Assembly (NCBI GenBank): GCA_009840005.1
Contig: VXOR01000091.1
Span: 1 to 64,000, forward strand
Direction of reading: 5' to 3'
DNA from: Gemmatimonadota bacterium
Lineage (GTDB): Bacteria; Latescibacterota; UBA2968; UBA8231
DNA: 64,000 nt
The position numbers were made by a program, and so were the translations under genes. Shown piece by piece: positions 43,076 to 50,926 of this stretch (within the stretch, counting starts at the first letter, position 1; the number at the start of each line of letters is the position of its first letter). The notes beneath the pieces are model-generated. The model was not told the origin of the DNA and did not search any database. It saw only the letters and a program-made list of their open reading frames with translations.

Positions 43076-44170
43076 ATGGGTCGCAAGATACGCCTTGGTG
43101 TGCTCTGCGGCGGGCGCTCGGCCGAGCACGAGGTCTCGGTAATTTCGGCGCGCTCGATGTTGGAAGCCATCGACAAGGACAAGTACGAACTGGTGATGAT
43201 CGGCATCTCCAAGGAAGGACGGTGGCTGTCCACCGCAGACACGCAGCAGCTTCTAGCGTCCAGTCAGGTCCACGAAGATGGGCTAACGCCAGTGGCGCTG
43301 GACTATCTGGGGACGCGCTCGCTCGTGGCGCAGCGAGGCGATGGGCAGGACCAAGTCCTCGACATAATCTTCCCCCTTCTGCACGGTCCCTACGGCGAGG
43401 ACGGCACCGTGCAGGGTCTGATGGAACTGGCCAATGTAGCCTATGTAGGAGCCGGAGTCGTCGGCTCGGCCGTGGGCATGGACAAAGAGCTGATGAAGCG
43501 GGTCTTCAAGGCCGAGGGATTGCCGCAGGTGGACTACCAAGTAGTGCGGCGCAGCCGTTGGGAAAAAAACCGCGCCGGGATGTGTGCCGAGATCGAAGCC
43601 GAGCTGGACTATCCCGTCTTCGTCAAGCCGGTGAATCTCGGTTCGAGCGTCGGAGTGAGCAAAGCCCGCGATGGTGCCGAGCTAGAGCAGGCCATCGACG
43701 AAGCAGCGCAATACGACTACAAGATCGTGGTCGAGGCCGAGGCGAGCGGCTGCCGCGAAGTCGAGGTGGCGATTTTGGGCAACGAGTCGCCAGAAGCGTC
43801 CATCACCGGCGAGATCGTGCCGGGCAACGACTTTTACGACTACAACGCCAAATACATTGACGACAATTCCGATCTAATCATTCCAGCGCGTATCTCGCCC
43901 GCCACCCAAGAAGCCGTGCGCGAGCTGGGCATCCGGGCCTTTCAGGCGATAGAAGCCTGGGGGTTGGCGCGGGTAGATTTCTTCGTGCGTGAGAGCGACG
44001 AGGCGATTTTCGTCAACGAGATCAACACCATGCCGGGGTTTACGCCCATTAGCATGTATCCCAAGTTGTGGGAGGCGAGCGGCGTGAGCTACGGTGAGTT
44101 GATCGACCGCTTAGTTCAGTTGGGAATCGAGCGGCACGAAGACAAGCAGAAGACGAAGACGGCCCGGTGA
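43076..44170 (+). CDS. ddl: D-alanine--D-alanine ligase
   Basis: A 364-residue ATP-grasp ligase that joins two D-alanines for peptidoglycan. The start has GVLCGGRSAEHEVSVISARS (the conserved Glu and Ser of the first D-Ala site), then HGPYGEDGTVQG, the ATP-binding FVKPVNLGSSVGVSKA, the omega-loop FYDYNAKY with Tyr typical of D-Ala-D-Ala specificity, and the metal-binding VNEINTMPGFT. Length is normal. ATG at 43076 follows CGAAGGAAC. It stands alone rather than in a mur cluster. Confidence 0.95.
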   Translation: MGRKIRLGVLCGGRSAEHEVSVISARSMLEAIDKDKYELVMIGISKEGRWLSTADTQQLLASSQVHEDGLTPVALDYLGTRSLVAQRGDGQDQVLDIIFPLLHGPYGEDGTVQGLMELANVAYVGAGVVGSAVGMDKELMKRVFKAEGLPQVDYQVVRRSRWEKNRAGMCAEIEAELDYPVFVKPVNLGSSVGVSKARDGAELEQAIDEAAQYDYKIVVEAEASGCREVEVAILGNESPEASITGEIVPGNDFYDYNAKYIDDNSDLIIPARISPATQEAVRELGIRAFQAIEAWGLARVDFFVRESDEAIFVNEINTMPGFTPISMYPKLWEASGVSYGELIDRLVQLGIERHEDKQKTKTAR

Positions 44171-44196
44171 AACTAGGTTTTGCGATCTATTGCGCT

Positions 44197-44296
44197 GTCA
44201 TTCTGAGCGCAGCGCAGCGAAGTCGAAGAATCTCCTACCGGCGAGTCTGGGGAGGTAACAGATGCTTCGTCAGCCTACGGCTTCCTCAGCATGACA
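44197..44296. repeat. Dispersed palindromic intergenic repeat, copy 1
   Basis: The left arm TGTCATTCTGAGCGCAGCG... continues to about 44242 and the right arm ends in CCTCAGCATGACA (to 44296), forming an imperfect long stem-loop between ddl and the DUF445 gene. A related element lies at 56841-56936. This is the common TCATTCTGAGCG type of short interspersed repeat. Confidence 0.6.
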
Positions 44297-44320
44297 TGCG
44301 GGATCCCGACAGTATGCACA

Positions 44321-44350
44321 TTCTGTGTCCATCTGCGTCCATCTGCGGAT
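44321..44350. repeat. 30-bp direct repeat, copy 1
   Basis: A 30-bp segment built on TCCATCTGCGTCCATCTGCG matches 49316-49345 in the same orientation with two differences. It lies just upstream of the DUF445 start codons and contains its own internal CCATCTGCG duplication. Confidence 0.5.
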
Positions 44351-44371
44351 AATATGCTTGCGAATCGATCT

Positions 44372-45079
44372 ATGAAAAAAGTGCGCTGGGAAAAAGGCAA
44401 CGTCAGCAACCTGATTTCGCTTGCCCTGCTGGTAGCGGGCCTCTGGGGGCGCGTCGAGGGAGTCAATGGCAGCGACTGGGTCCTGGCGGTTGGATTGTTT
44501 GGCTTTGCCGGCGGCACGACCAACTGGTTGGCAGTAAAGATGCTCTTCGACCGGGTGCCCCTGCTGTACGGGTCGGGGGTGATCCCAGCGCGATTTCGCG
44601 CCATCCGGGAAGCGGTCAAAGACGCCATCATGCGCTACTTCTTCGACGAGGAGTATCTAGAGCGATTCTTCGCCGAGCGGATGGCCGGAGACGATGTGGG
44701 AGAAAAGGTGCAAACGGTGCTGGCGTCCGACGAGGTTGACGCGATCATCGACCGCAAGCTCGAAGAGTTGGCGGAATCGCCGCAGGGGATGATGCTCCAG
44801 TTGGTGGGGACACAGACGGTCAAGCCACTGGTCAAGCAGTTCGTAATTGGGTTCGGAAGCGAGATTGCGCCGCTTTTGGCCGGCGAAGCAGGCCCTGACG
44901 TCAGCGCCATGCGGACACAGGTTGACGAGCTGCTGGAGACCAAGCTAGAGGAATTGACCCCCGACCGAGTCAAGGAGATGATGGAGGAAGTAATCCGCGA
45001 GCACTTGGGCTGGCTAATCGTCTGGGGCAATGTGTTCGGCGGCACTATTGGACTTTTATCTAAAGCACTGGGGTATTAA
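44372..45079 (+). CDS. DUF445 family membrane protein
   Basis: A 235-residue protein of the DUF445 family. The N-terminal membrane segments (LISLALLVAGLWG, WVLAVGLFGFAGGTTNWLAVKMLF) include the family signature TNWLAVKMLF. A helical middle part (FAERMAGDDVGEKVQTVLAS) and a C-terminal membrane segment (IVWGNVFGGTIGLLSKALGY) follow. The function is unknown, though homologues are linked to envelope integrity. ATG at 44372 or 44354 could be the start; neither has a strong ribosome-binding site. The SDR gene follows after two bases. Confidence 0.8.
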   Translation: MKKVRWEKGNVSNLISLALLVAGLWGRVEGVNGSDWVLAVGLFGFAGGTTNWLAVKMLFDRVPLLYGSGVIPARFRAIREAVKDAIMRYFFDEEYLERFFAERMAGDDVGEKVQTVLASDEVDAIIDRKLEELAESPQGMMLQLVGTQTVKPLVKQFVIGFGSEIAPLLAGEAGPDVSAMRTQVDELLETKLEELTPDRVKEMMEEVIREHLGWLIVWGNVFGGTIGLLSKALGY

Positions 45080-45081
45080 AA

Positions 45082-45888
45082 ATGAGTCAATGGAATTTGC
45101 ACGGCGAAGTAGTAGTAGTCATCGGCGGCACCGGCGTATTGGGCGGGGCAATGGCCCAGGGATTGGCCGAGGCTGGAGCCTCCGTAGCAGTGTTGGGACG
45201 AGACCACGAGCGGGGGCATAAGCGAGTTGCGGCGATAAAGGCCGCAGGAGGCACGGGCGTTTTCGCCGCTTGCGACGCCACAGACAAAGCGTCGCTCAAG
45301 GCCGCCCACGAAGCGGTCGTCGCAGCATTGGGTCCCGTCAACGTGCTCCTCAACGCAGCCGGCGGTAATCAGCCGCAGGTGACCCTGAGCGACGACCTAG
45401 ACTTCGCCGCGATAGCAACCGACGATTGGCAGCGCTGTTTCGACCTGAACTTGGGGGCTGGCGCGCTGTTGCCCTGCCAAGAATTCGGATCGGCCATGGC
45501 CGCACAGGGCCGGGGCAGCATCGTCAACATCGCCTCAATCGCCGCCCACCTGCCGGTTTCACGGGTGGTGGCGTACTCCGCAGCCAAAGCAGCCGTATTG
45601 AACCTAACCCAGTTCCTCGCGCGCGAGTGGGCCGACAAAGGCGTGCGGGTCAACTCCATCACCCCGGGCTTTTTCCCCGCCGAGCAGAACCGCCGCCTGC
45701 TCTTTGAAGACGACGGCACCCCAACCGAACGCGGCCAACAAATCCTCTCCCACACGCCCATGGACCGCTTTGGCCGCCCCGAGGAACTGATCGGCGCAGC
45801 GGTGTTCCTCGCGTCGGACAAGGCCAGCGGCTTTGTCACCGGCACGGATATCCGCGTTGATGGGGGATTTTTGGCGACGACGATTTAA
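45082..45888 (+). CDS. SDR family oxidoreductase
   Basis: A 268-residue short-chain dehydrogenase/reductase. The cofactor motif is GGTGVLGGAMA (TGxxxGxG type), the structural motif NAAGG, the catalytic Ser in NIASIAAHLP and Tyr-Lys in YSAAK. The sequence ends SGFVTGTDIRVDGGFLATTI. It resembles the fructuronate/mannonate oxidoreductase-like SDRs found beside sugar-acid dehydratases, consistent with the enolase-family and RraA-like genes in this window. The substrate is not certain. The 3' end of this gene recurs as two remnants at 46425 and 49526. Confidence 0.87.
   Translation: MSQWNLHGEVVVVIGGTGVLGGAMAQGLAEAGASVAVLGRDHERGHKRVAAIKAAGGTGVFAACDATDKASLKAAHEAVVAALGPVNVLLNAAGGNQPQVTLSDDLDFAAIATDDWQRCFDLNLGAGALLPCQEFGSAMAAQGRGSIVNIASIAAHLPVSRVVAYSAAKAAVLNLTQFLAREWADKGVRVNSITPGFFPAEQNRRLLFEDDGTPTERGQQILSHTPMDRFGRPEELIGAAVFLASDKASGFVTGTDIRVDGGFLATTI
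45826..45888 (+). repeat. SDR 3'-end sequence, intact copy
   Basis: The last 63 bp of the SDR gene (codons from Ser to the stop). Copy B at 46425-46487 differs at three positions, all synonymous third-base changes; copy C at 49526-49561 is shorter. This is the reference copy. Confidence 0.85.
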
Positions 45889-45901
45889 ATTTGTAGTCGG
45901 C

Positions 45902-46138
45902 ATGGATTTTGAAATTCTCGGTGAAATTACGCATATCGAACCAATTGCCAGAGGGCCAGGAGTTCGCGCTCGCGTCCGATTAAACAAATTTTACGGCCAA
46001 GGTAGATGGCGTAAACTCAAGGGAGTCGCGCAGGTTCGCCTACTTGATGGAACAATTCGCCTTGCCGAAATTCATTGGTATGAAGCCCACGGCATAGGCC
46101 GAAAGGAATTCAAACTCAAACTTCCTTTCCTTGGGTAA
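45902..46138 (+). CDS. Small conserved protein, cyanobacterial-type
   Basis: A 78-residue basic protein starting MDFEILGEITHIEPIARG, with GQGRWRKLKGVAQVRLLDGT and EIHWYEAHGIGRKEFK. The GRWRKLKG and HWYEAHGIG-KEFK blocks recall a small protein family common in cyanobacteria, usually annotated as hypothetical. Function unknown. It starts 13 bp after the SDR stop and is followed by a second small gene of the same type. Lower GC than the core suggests transfer. ATG at 45902 is chosen because the upstream frame is the SDR 3' end read in another phase. Confidence 0.7.
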   Translation: MDFEILGEITHIEPIARGPGVRARVRLNKFYGQGRWRKLKGVAQVRLLDGTIRLAEIHWYEAHGIGRKEFKLKLPFLG

Positions 46139-46145
46139 TTCTACA

Positions 46146-46376
46146 GTGAAGAAAAAAACATCACAGTTTGCGATTTGTCTCAACAACGAAGGCTATGAGG
46201 CTTCTCTTGAAGTAGGAAAAGTGTATCGCGTAATTCCCGACCAAGAGGCGGCTGCTCACGGGTACATTCGCATGGTGGATGAAAGTGGCGAAGATTACGC
46301 ATTTGATGCCGACCGCTTTTACAAGGTCGAATTCCCACCCCCGGTTGAAGCAACGCTAGACGCTGCTCTGCACTAA
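46146..46376 (+). CDS. Small conserved protein, cyanobacterial-type, partner of the previous gene
   Basis: A 76-residue protein starting (GTG) VKKKTSQFAICLNNEGYEAS, with LEVGKVYRVIPDQEAAAHGYIRMVDESGEDYAFDADRF. I recall this pattern (CxxNEGYxASLExxKxYRV...DESGEDYxY) from cyanobacterial hypothetical proteins that often lie next to the preceding type. Function unknown. The two genes form a 475-bp cassette inside the repeated SDR 3' ends. Confidence 0.7.
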   Translation: MKKKTSQFAICLNNEGYEASLEVGKVYRVIPDQEAAAHGYIRMVDESGEDYAFDADRFYKVEFPPPVEATLDAALH

Positions 46377-46424
46377 GGCATCACTGTCGGGTCAGTTTTA
46401 CCTATCTAGCAGCCCGATAAACCG

Positions 46425-46487
46425 AGCGGCTTCGTCACCGGCACGGACATCCGCGTTGACGGGGGATTTTTGGCGACGACGATTTAA
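46425..46487 (+). pseudogene. SDR C-terminus remnant, copy B
   Basis: Encodes SGFVTGTDIRVDGGFLATTI and a stop, identical in protein to the intact SDR end; the three DNA differences are synonymous (TTT/TTC, GAT/GAC, GAT/GAC). Weaker similarity extends about 25 bp upstream (DKP before SGF) with a one-base frameshift. It is all that remains of a second SDR copy. The ParB-like gene on the other strand ends inside it. Confidence 0.75.
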
Positions 46488-46852
46488 GAAATATCTTCGA
46501 TGACGTCTGGCTCAGGCATCTGTGCAAATTGGACGGCCTTGATCGTCGCAGTCCCTTCGAGCAAGGCTCGAGCCAGACGGTGACCGCCGTCCATCAGACG
46601 ACCGTTCTCGTTTATAATAACGGGGCATTCGGTGTTGGTCTCGTTGATCCGTTTGCAGTGAGCGGCCACCTCTCGGATGGTCGGCGTACGACCCGTGCCA
46701 AACCAGCAGTCCTGGTCCAGTTCCTGAAAACTCTCCACCTCGATTTCAAATTCAGGTAGGTCTTGGGCTAGCTTCCATAGCCGATCCGTGTACCAGATGT
46801 ACCGCTTACCCTTGATTTCCGTCGAGTGGGTTTGTCGTTTACGCCTCTGCAA
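46484..46852 (-). CDS. ParB/sulfiredoxin-fold protein
   Basis: A 122-residue protein with a ParB-like nuclease-fold signature near the C-terminus: CPVIINENGRLMDGGHRLARALLEGTATIKAVQF (the GGHR-x-x-A block). It is much shorter than chromosomal ParB and has no DNA-binding HTH, as in the many stand-alone ParB-like proteins of accessory regions. The start is TTG at 46852 with AAAGGAG eight bases upstream. Function unknown. Its stop codon lies inside the SDR remnant. Confidence 0.75.
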   Translation of the reverse strand: MQRRKRQTHSTEIKGKRYIWYTDRLWKLAQDLPEFEIEVESFQELDQDCWFGTGRTPTIREVAAHCKRINETNTECPVIINENGRLMDGGHRLARALLEGTATIKAVQFAQMPEPDVIEDIS

Positions 46853-46909
46853 TGCTTCTCTCCTTTTGGCTTTCGCTTAACGTTCTCGGCACTCACGAAC
46901 CCGCACCGC

Positions 46910-47290
46910 TCAATCGTCAATCGAAAATGGCGTTCCTTGATGGAACCTCAGCTTCCAACCACCAGATGACCGCGTCCAGATTGAGCTCCTTCGTGCCTCC
47001 TCGATATTTTCGCCATAGGTGACGACACTATTGTACGTTACTTGGGCAACACCTTCACAAAGAAGACGCGCATCAAAGGCTGGAAGTGGAATCACCGCTT
47101 CTATGGGCGTTGGAGGTACCGAAAGCGTGTCGGCGCGCTGGTAGATACGCCCGGACCTTCCAAACTCGAAAAAGTCCTCGGCGATGACTTCCTCCATTCT
47201 CGATACGTCGAAACGCGTTTCCGCTCGCCACAATTCTTCTTCCAAGCGCTGTAAGAGTTGCCGATCTTCGGCCGTAAGTTCAGTCTCCAT
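46910..47290 (-). CDS. DUF4440/NTF2-like protein
   Basis: A 126-residue protein of the SnoaL/NTF2 fold, DUF4440 type: LEEELWRAETRFDVSRMEEVIAEDFFEFGRSGRIY at the N-terminus and SSIWTRSSGGWKLRFHQGTPF at the C-terminus. Members are small cone-shaped barrels, some binding ligands, many of unknown role. ATG at 47290 is used because the family begins just there. It lies in the accessory region between ParB-like and phosphotransferase-like genes on the same strand. Confidence 0.75.
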   Translation of the reverse strand: METELTAEDRQLLQRLEEELWRAETRFDVSRMEEVIAEDFFEFGRSGRIYQRADTLSVPPTPIEAVIPLPAFDARLLCEGVAQVTYNSVVTYGENIEEARRSSIWTRSSGGWKLRFHQGTPFSIDD

Positions 47291-47333
47291 CGATGGTTGG
47301 TCCTCTCTGTTTCTATTCGATCCAATCAGCACC

Positions 47334-48131
47334 TCACACGGTGGTTATAGGCTGTAGGAGATCCCTCGCTTCCGCAACATTCAGCGGTCTAGATTTACCC
47401 ATAAAATCCCCCATTAACCACTGGTGACGCGTCATGACAAGATCCACCAAAGCGGGAGAAAACTCCCCGCCGCTAAAATCCGTGAACGCGACACTGCCAG
47501 TGCCGACCCCGATCACATTAGCTGCACGAACATCCCGATGGCAAAAGATCCAAGGGACGCTTGCGTCAAGAGCCGCTGTATGGCTGCTTTCCAGTAGTTG
47601 CGCTAATTCGTGCACTGGCTGTGCGATTTCCTCATCAAGCCGACCGATCGCACTGGAAAGGCGACCTTGCGCCCAGCGATGGACAGGTCGCTCGCGCACC
47701 GGCTGTTCCTGAAATAATCCGGCAGCTTTGTGAATGCTCGCAAGAACCTTGCCCGCCTTCTTCAGATAGTCGAGATGGCGAGAATCTAACGGCTGGCCTA
47801 AAAGCAGGCCCCCCAAGGAGACTGTATAATCCCGATATGGAACTGAGAATTCGCCGTTAAGAGTTGGTACAGTCTTGGGAACTGGTGCTCCCGAAGATGA
47901 AAGGTGGTCCACAAATCGAACGATCAACTCTGGCGGAGAGGGACCATCCCACCCCGGATTGGTGCGAAGAACAGAATTTCCTTGCGCGCTGCGCACAAAA
48001 TGGACGTTCCTCGAAGTAGGCCTTTCCACTTGAACGGCTGCGATACCCCAGTGCTTCCAGAGAATGTCTGCAGCTTCCTCAGTCGTCACCATCGGTGACG
48101 TAGATTCTCGATCACGGGGGAATGAAGTCAT
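47334..48131 (-). CDS. Aminoglycoside phosphotransferase (APH)-like protein
   Basis: A 265-residue kinase-fold protein. The catalytic loop is CHRDVRAANVI (H198, D200, N205) and the metal motif is FTDFSGGEF. The N-terminal lobe has NSVLRTNPG. APH-fold enzymes phosphorylate aminoglycosides, choline or other metabolites; no substrate can be assigned. The C-terminus ends 60 or so residues after the metal motif, shorter than usual, so the protein may be truncated. A Met at residue 14 is an alternative start. Confidence 0.75.
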   Translation of the reverse strand: MTSFPRDRESTSPMVTTEEAADILWKHWGIAAVQVERPTSRNVHFVRSAQGNSVLRTNPGWDGPSPPELIVRFVDHLSSSGAPVPKTVPTLNGEFSVPYRDYTVSLGGLLLGQPLDSRHLDYLKKAGKVLASIHKAAGLFQEQPVRERPVHRWAQGRLSSAIGRLDEEIAQPVHELAQLLESSHTAALDASVPWIFCHRDVRAANVIGVGTGSVAFTDFSGGEFSPALVDLVMTRHQWLMGDFMGKSRPLNVAEARDLLQPITTV

Positions 48132-48157
48132 GACTCTTGCTGTTTTATGTAGACCAA

Positions 48158-48931
48158 TCAGGCTTTCTTCCTGCGAAATGCTAAAGCAGTTTCGTAGTGC
48201 TTGATGATCGATCCTCCGTAGTTCTTGTTTATCAGGTCAGCGATACCATCAAATAGATGCAGGCGATTGAATTCGGGTAGCGCGATGTGGTCAGAATAAG
48301 TGCCAATGAGCTTGATGTACTGTTCCGCAGAATAGTTTGCTGTCCACGCGTACACTCGGTGGATAGGATCGGCAAAAGCGGCAGTTCCGGGTTCTGGAGA
48401 CTCTGATGTCGTCGGATTACTGGGATCTCGAGGGGAATCTGAAACTACATAATGCTCGCTGTAAACTTCCTGGACTTCCACAAAGAAACCTTCGTCTTTT
48501 TTTACGTGCTGGTTGAAAAAGATGGCCAATGATCCCTTAGACTTCAGGGCGTCACGGGCTCTAATGAATCTGACTCTTGGACTCACCCAGTGGAATGCAG
48601 TCGCGGCGATCACAAGGTCAAACTTGCTGGCCGAGTCCCAGTCTTCGAAAGGACACAGGACGAAGCGAACGTTCTTGTGGTTGTTGAGTCGTGCCCTCGC
48701 AATCTCGAGCAAATCTTGGCCAATATCCAAACAGGTCATTTCGCAACCGAGGGTGGCAAATAATCTCGACGCCTGTCCGGTTCCACACCCGACTTCCAAG
48801 ATTTTTCCGTTTCCATCCAGTCTGGAGAGATCCAAGACATCCCTGACAAGCTCATCAGGGTATCCGGGCCTCACTTCGTCATAGAGTGAGGCAACGGTAT
48901 TGAAAGTGGTTTTTAGATCAGGACGGGGCAT
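48158..48931 (-). CDS. Class I SAM-dependent methyltransferase
   Basis: A 257-residue methyltransferase. Motif I is ILEVGCGTGQASRLFA, followed by CLDIGQDLLEIARARL (acidic residue for the ribose), and motif IV FDLVIAATAFHWVSP. The FNTVASLYDEVRPGYPDELV opening is typical of the UbiE/Tam-like family of unknown substrates. It is the first gene of a leftward accessory group. GC is lower than in the core genes. Confidence 0.85.
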   Translation of the reverse strand: MPRPDLKTTFNTVASLYDEVRPGYPDELVRDVLDLSRLDGNGKILEVGCGTGQASRLFATLGCEMTCLDIGQDLLEIARARLNNHKNVRFVLCPFEDWDSASKFDLVIAATAFHWVSPRVRFIRARDALKSKGSLAIFFNQHVKKDEGFFVEVQEVYSEHYVVSDSPRDPSNPTTSESPEPGTAAFADPIHRVYAWTANYSAEQYIKLIGTYSDHIALPEFNRLHLFDGIADLINKNYGGSIIKHYETALAFRRKKA

Positions 48932-49001
48932 AATTTGGGTTTAGCAGCCAGCCAAGCCCGAGCCGGGGGTGCGTGTTAGCTGAAGTGATTTTTATTTACT
49001 C

Positions 49002-49274
49002 TCAATGATCTGTTATTGCTTCAAATATGTTGTCTCTTGAGAGCATTCGCGGCAAGGTGACTCTAGTCCATATTGCCTGATTAACACTGACCCCAGGTGT
49101 ATTCAGTTTTCCATCTTCAAAATCTTCCAGATAGAAATAGAGATAGTGGTTGTTTTTAAAAGGGCTGTCTGCAAAACTTCGATAGGGCATGTAGCTCTGA
49201 AAATCGGTCTGTGTGTACGCGGTACTTGCTATCATAGGAATTAGGAGTGCCGCATATATATAGCAATGCGGCAT
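49002..49274 (-). pseudogene. Truncated secreted protein, N-terminal fragment
   Basis: A 90-residue frame beginning MPHCYIYAALLIPMIASTAYTQ, a signal peptide, then YFYLEDFEDGKLNTPGVSVN, which looks like the start of a secreted beta-sandwich protein. It ends abruptly after ITDH, too short for such a domain, and no continuation was found downstream. I regard it as a broken gene. The sequence is AT-rich. The 30-bp repeat at 49316-49345 is just upstream. Confidence 0.45.
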
Positions 49275-49315
49275 GATTTGAATGATTCTATATGTGGATC
49301 GTCTTGTGCATCCTA

Positions 49316-49345
49316 TTCTGCGTCTATCTGCGTCCATCTGCGGAT
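49316..49345. repeat. 30-bp direct repeat, copy 2
   Basis: Second copy of the 30-bp TCCATCTGCG-type repeat found at 44321-44350, with two differences. It lies upstream of the truncated secreted-protein fragment. Confidence 0.5.
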
Positions 49346-49525
49346 CACCTTGCAAATGATGTAAGATTGCTATATGAATCCTCACCAGCAATAACTCCTT
49401 GCGGTATTCTTTAAGTCCATTTCAGCTAACAGCTTGTACCTGAACAAGTAATTAAGGTAACAGCCGCTATATGCGAAGCTACGTCCCTTGATGCACAGTC
49501 GCAATCGCAACGAGCGGCCAGATTG

Positions 49526-49561
49526 ACCGGCACGGACATCCGCTTGGCGACGACAATCTAA
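49526..49561 (+). pseudogene. SDR C-terminus remnant, copy C
   Basis: Encodes TGTDIR-LATTI and a stop: the SDR end with an exact 15-bp in-frame deletion (VDGGF). Relative to copy B the remaining bases differ only at two synonymous positions (ACG/ACA, ATT/ATC). It ends three bases before the stop codon of the convergent flavoprotein gene. Confidence 0.65.
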
Positions 49562-49564
49562 CGC

Positions 49565-50806
49565 CTACTTCCACAGCAACCGAAGGTAAAACAGCGGATT
49601 CGTCAGCATCTTGCGTGGCACAGCATCGGCCATCATGCCGCAGATCATGTCGCTGACCTCGGCATTTTTGGCAGCCTTGCGAATGACCAAATTCATCAGG
49701 TAGGGCCAGCGGCCCAAATTGTGCAGCTTGGTGCTCAGCTTCAGCTCGCTGCCCAGCGCATCCCACAGCCGATCCTCATAGCGCCGCAAAAAACCAGCCG
49801 AATAATCCCCAGCCTCCCGCGCTTGAGCCGCAGTCTCCACGGCAAAGCGGGCCGAGTACAGGGCATTGCCAATGCCCTCGCCCGTGAACGGGTCGATCAG
49901 GCCGGCCGCATCGCCCAAGAGCAGAAAGCCGTTGCCGTGCGCCGGTCGCCGCCGCGAGCCAACCGGCAAATTCCAGCCGACCGGGTCTTCGAGGGGGCGG
50001 GCGTCGCGAAAGCGCTCGCCAAAAGTCGTGCTCGCCACCGCGGCTGCGAGCGCCTCCTTGAGGTCAATGCCGCGCGCCTTGATGTCTCGGTGATCCATGC
50101 CGATGCCGACATTGGCGCGGTCGCCTTCTAGGGGAAAAATCCAAAAATACCCGGGCCGCACTTCGTCTATAAAGTGCAATTCGATCCGATCGCTCAGACC
50201 CGCCACGCCCTCGAAGTACTGCCGCAGGGCCACCATCCAATCGCGGCTCTCGTGGCGGTACAACCCGCTCTTGCGGGCGACGATCGAATTGAAACCATCG
50301 CACCCCAACACCAAGGGCGCACGAAATTCCAAGCGCGTGCCATCGGCGGTACGCCCCCCCACTCCACAGATCAGCTCACCTTCTCTGAGAAGCTCGCGCA
50401 CGACAAAACCCTCCAAGGTGTGAACGGCTGCGGCCCGCGCTTTGGCAAAGAGAAAATCGTCGAAAACCTCGCGACGGATGACAAAGCCTTCCATCGGCAG
50501 CACCCGACCCGTCAAGGCGTTGTGCAGTTCATAGCGACTCAGGTCGATAGACGCAGCGCTCGCGTCCGGGCTGCCGAAGACAATGCGGGCAACAGCCGCC
50601 CCAGGCAGATCGCACACCTCCTCAAACAGCCCTAGCTCGTGGAGAATGGCCACCGTCTTGCCGGAGAGGGCGTCGCCGCAAACCTTGTCGCGGGGAAAGC
50701 ACTGCTTGTCCAGCAGCAGAGCTGCCAACCCGTGGCGCTGCGCATACAGCGCGGCCGTGGCACCAGCCGGGCCGCCGCCGACGATGATGAGGTCATAGGT
50801 TTGCAC
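49565..50806 (-). CDS. FAD-dependent oxidoreductase, geranylgeranyl reductase family
   Basis: A 413-residue flavoprotein. The N-terminal dinucleotide motif is YDLIIVGGGPAGATAALYA, followed by PRDKVCGDALSG (the family's KxCG block) and, near residue 290, GFLLLGDAAGLIDPFTGEGIGNAL. The family reduces isoprenoid double bonds (geranylgeranyl groups of lipids or quinones); the polyprenyl synthase in this window would fit such a pathway, but other substrates are possible. The start is GTG at 50806. It is divergent from htpG. Confidence 0.85.
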   Translation of the reverse strand: MQTYDLIIVGGGPAGATAALYAQRHGLAALLLDKQCFPRDKVCGDALSGKTVAILHELGLFEEVCDLPGAAVARIVFGSPDASAASIDLSRYELHNALTGRVLPMEGFVIRREVFDDFLFAKARAAAVHTLEGFVVRELLREGELICGVGGRTADGTRLEFRAPLVLGCDGFNSIVARKSGLYRHESRDWMVALRQYFEGVAGLSDRIELHFIDEVRPGYFWIFPLEGDRANVGIGMDHRDIKARGIDLKEALAAAVASTTFGERFRDARPLEDPVGWNLPVGSRRRPAHGNGFLLLGDAAGLIDPFTGEGIGNALYSARFAVETAAQAREAGDYSAGFLRRYEDRLWDALGSELKLSTKLHNLGRWPYLMNLVIRKAAKNAEVSDMICGMMADAVPRKMLTNPLFYLRLLWK

Positions 50807-50857
50807 GTGGCCAGAAAATAGCTCGTCCAGCCCTCGCTACAAGGGCGCGGCCCGAAT

Positions 50858-50885
50858 TTGCTTTGTAGGTGATCTTCCTTACATT
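50858..50885 (+). promoter_or_regulatory. Candidate promoter for htpG
   Basis: TTGCTT (50858-50863), a 16-bp spacer and TACATT (50880-50885) lie about 41 bp upstream of the htpG start. The match to a sigma-70 promoter is moderate. No CIRCE-type inverted repeat or heat-shock sigma-32 box was noticed. Confidence 0.35.
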
Positions 50886-50926
50886 TTCGGTTTCGTCAAC
50901 GCAAGCACCAAAGGAGCTATAACGCG

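Larger units (their letters stand above)
49275..49564. other. Intergenic stretch with repeat and SDR remnant
   Basis: About 290 bp without an intact gene. It contains the 30-bp repeat (49316-49345) and SDR remnant C (49526-49561). The middle holds nothing recognisable. Confidence 0.5.

Noticed and set aside
50858..50926. Heat-shock control element before htpG
   Set aside because: No CIRCE-type inverted repeat or clear sigma-32 boxes were visible; only a moderate sigma-70 match was kept.
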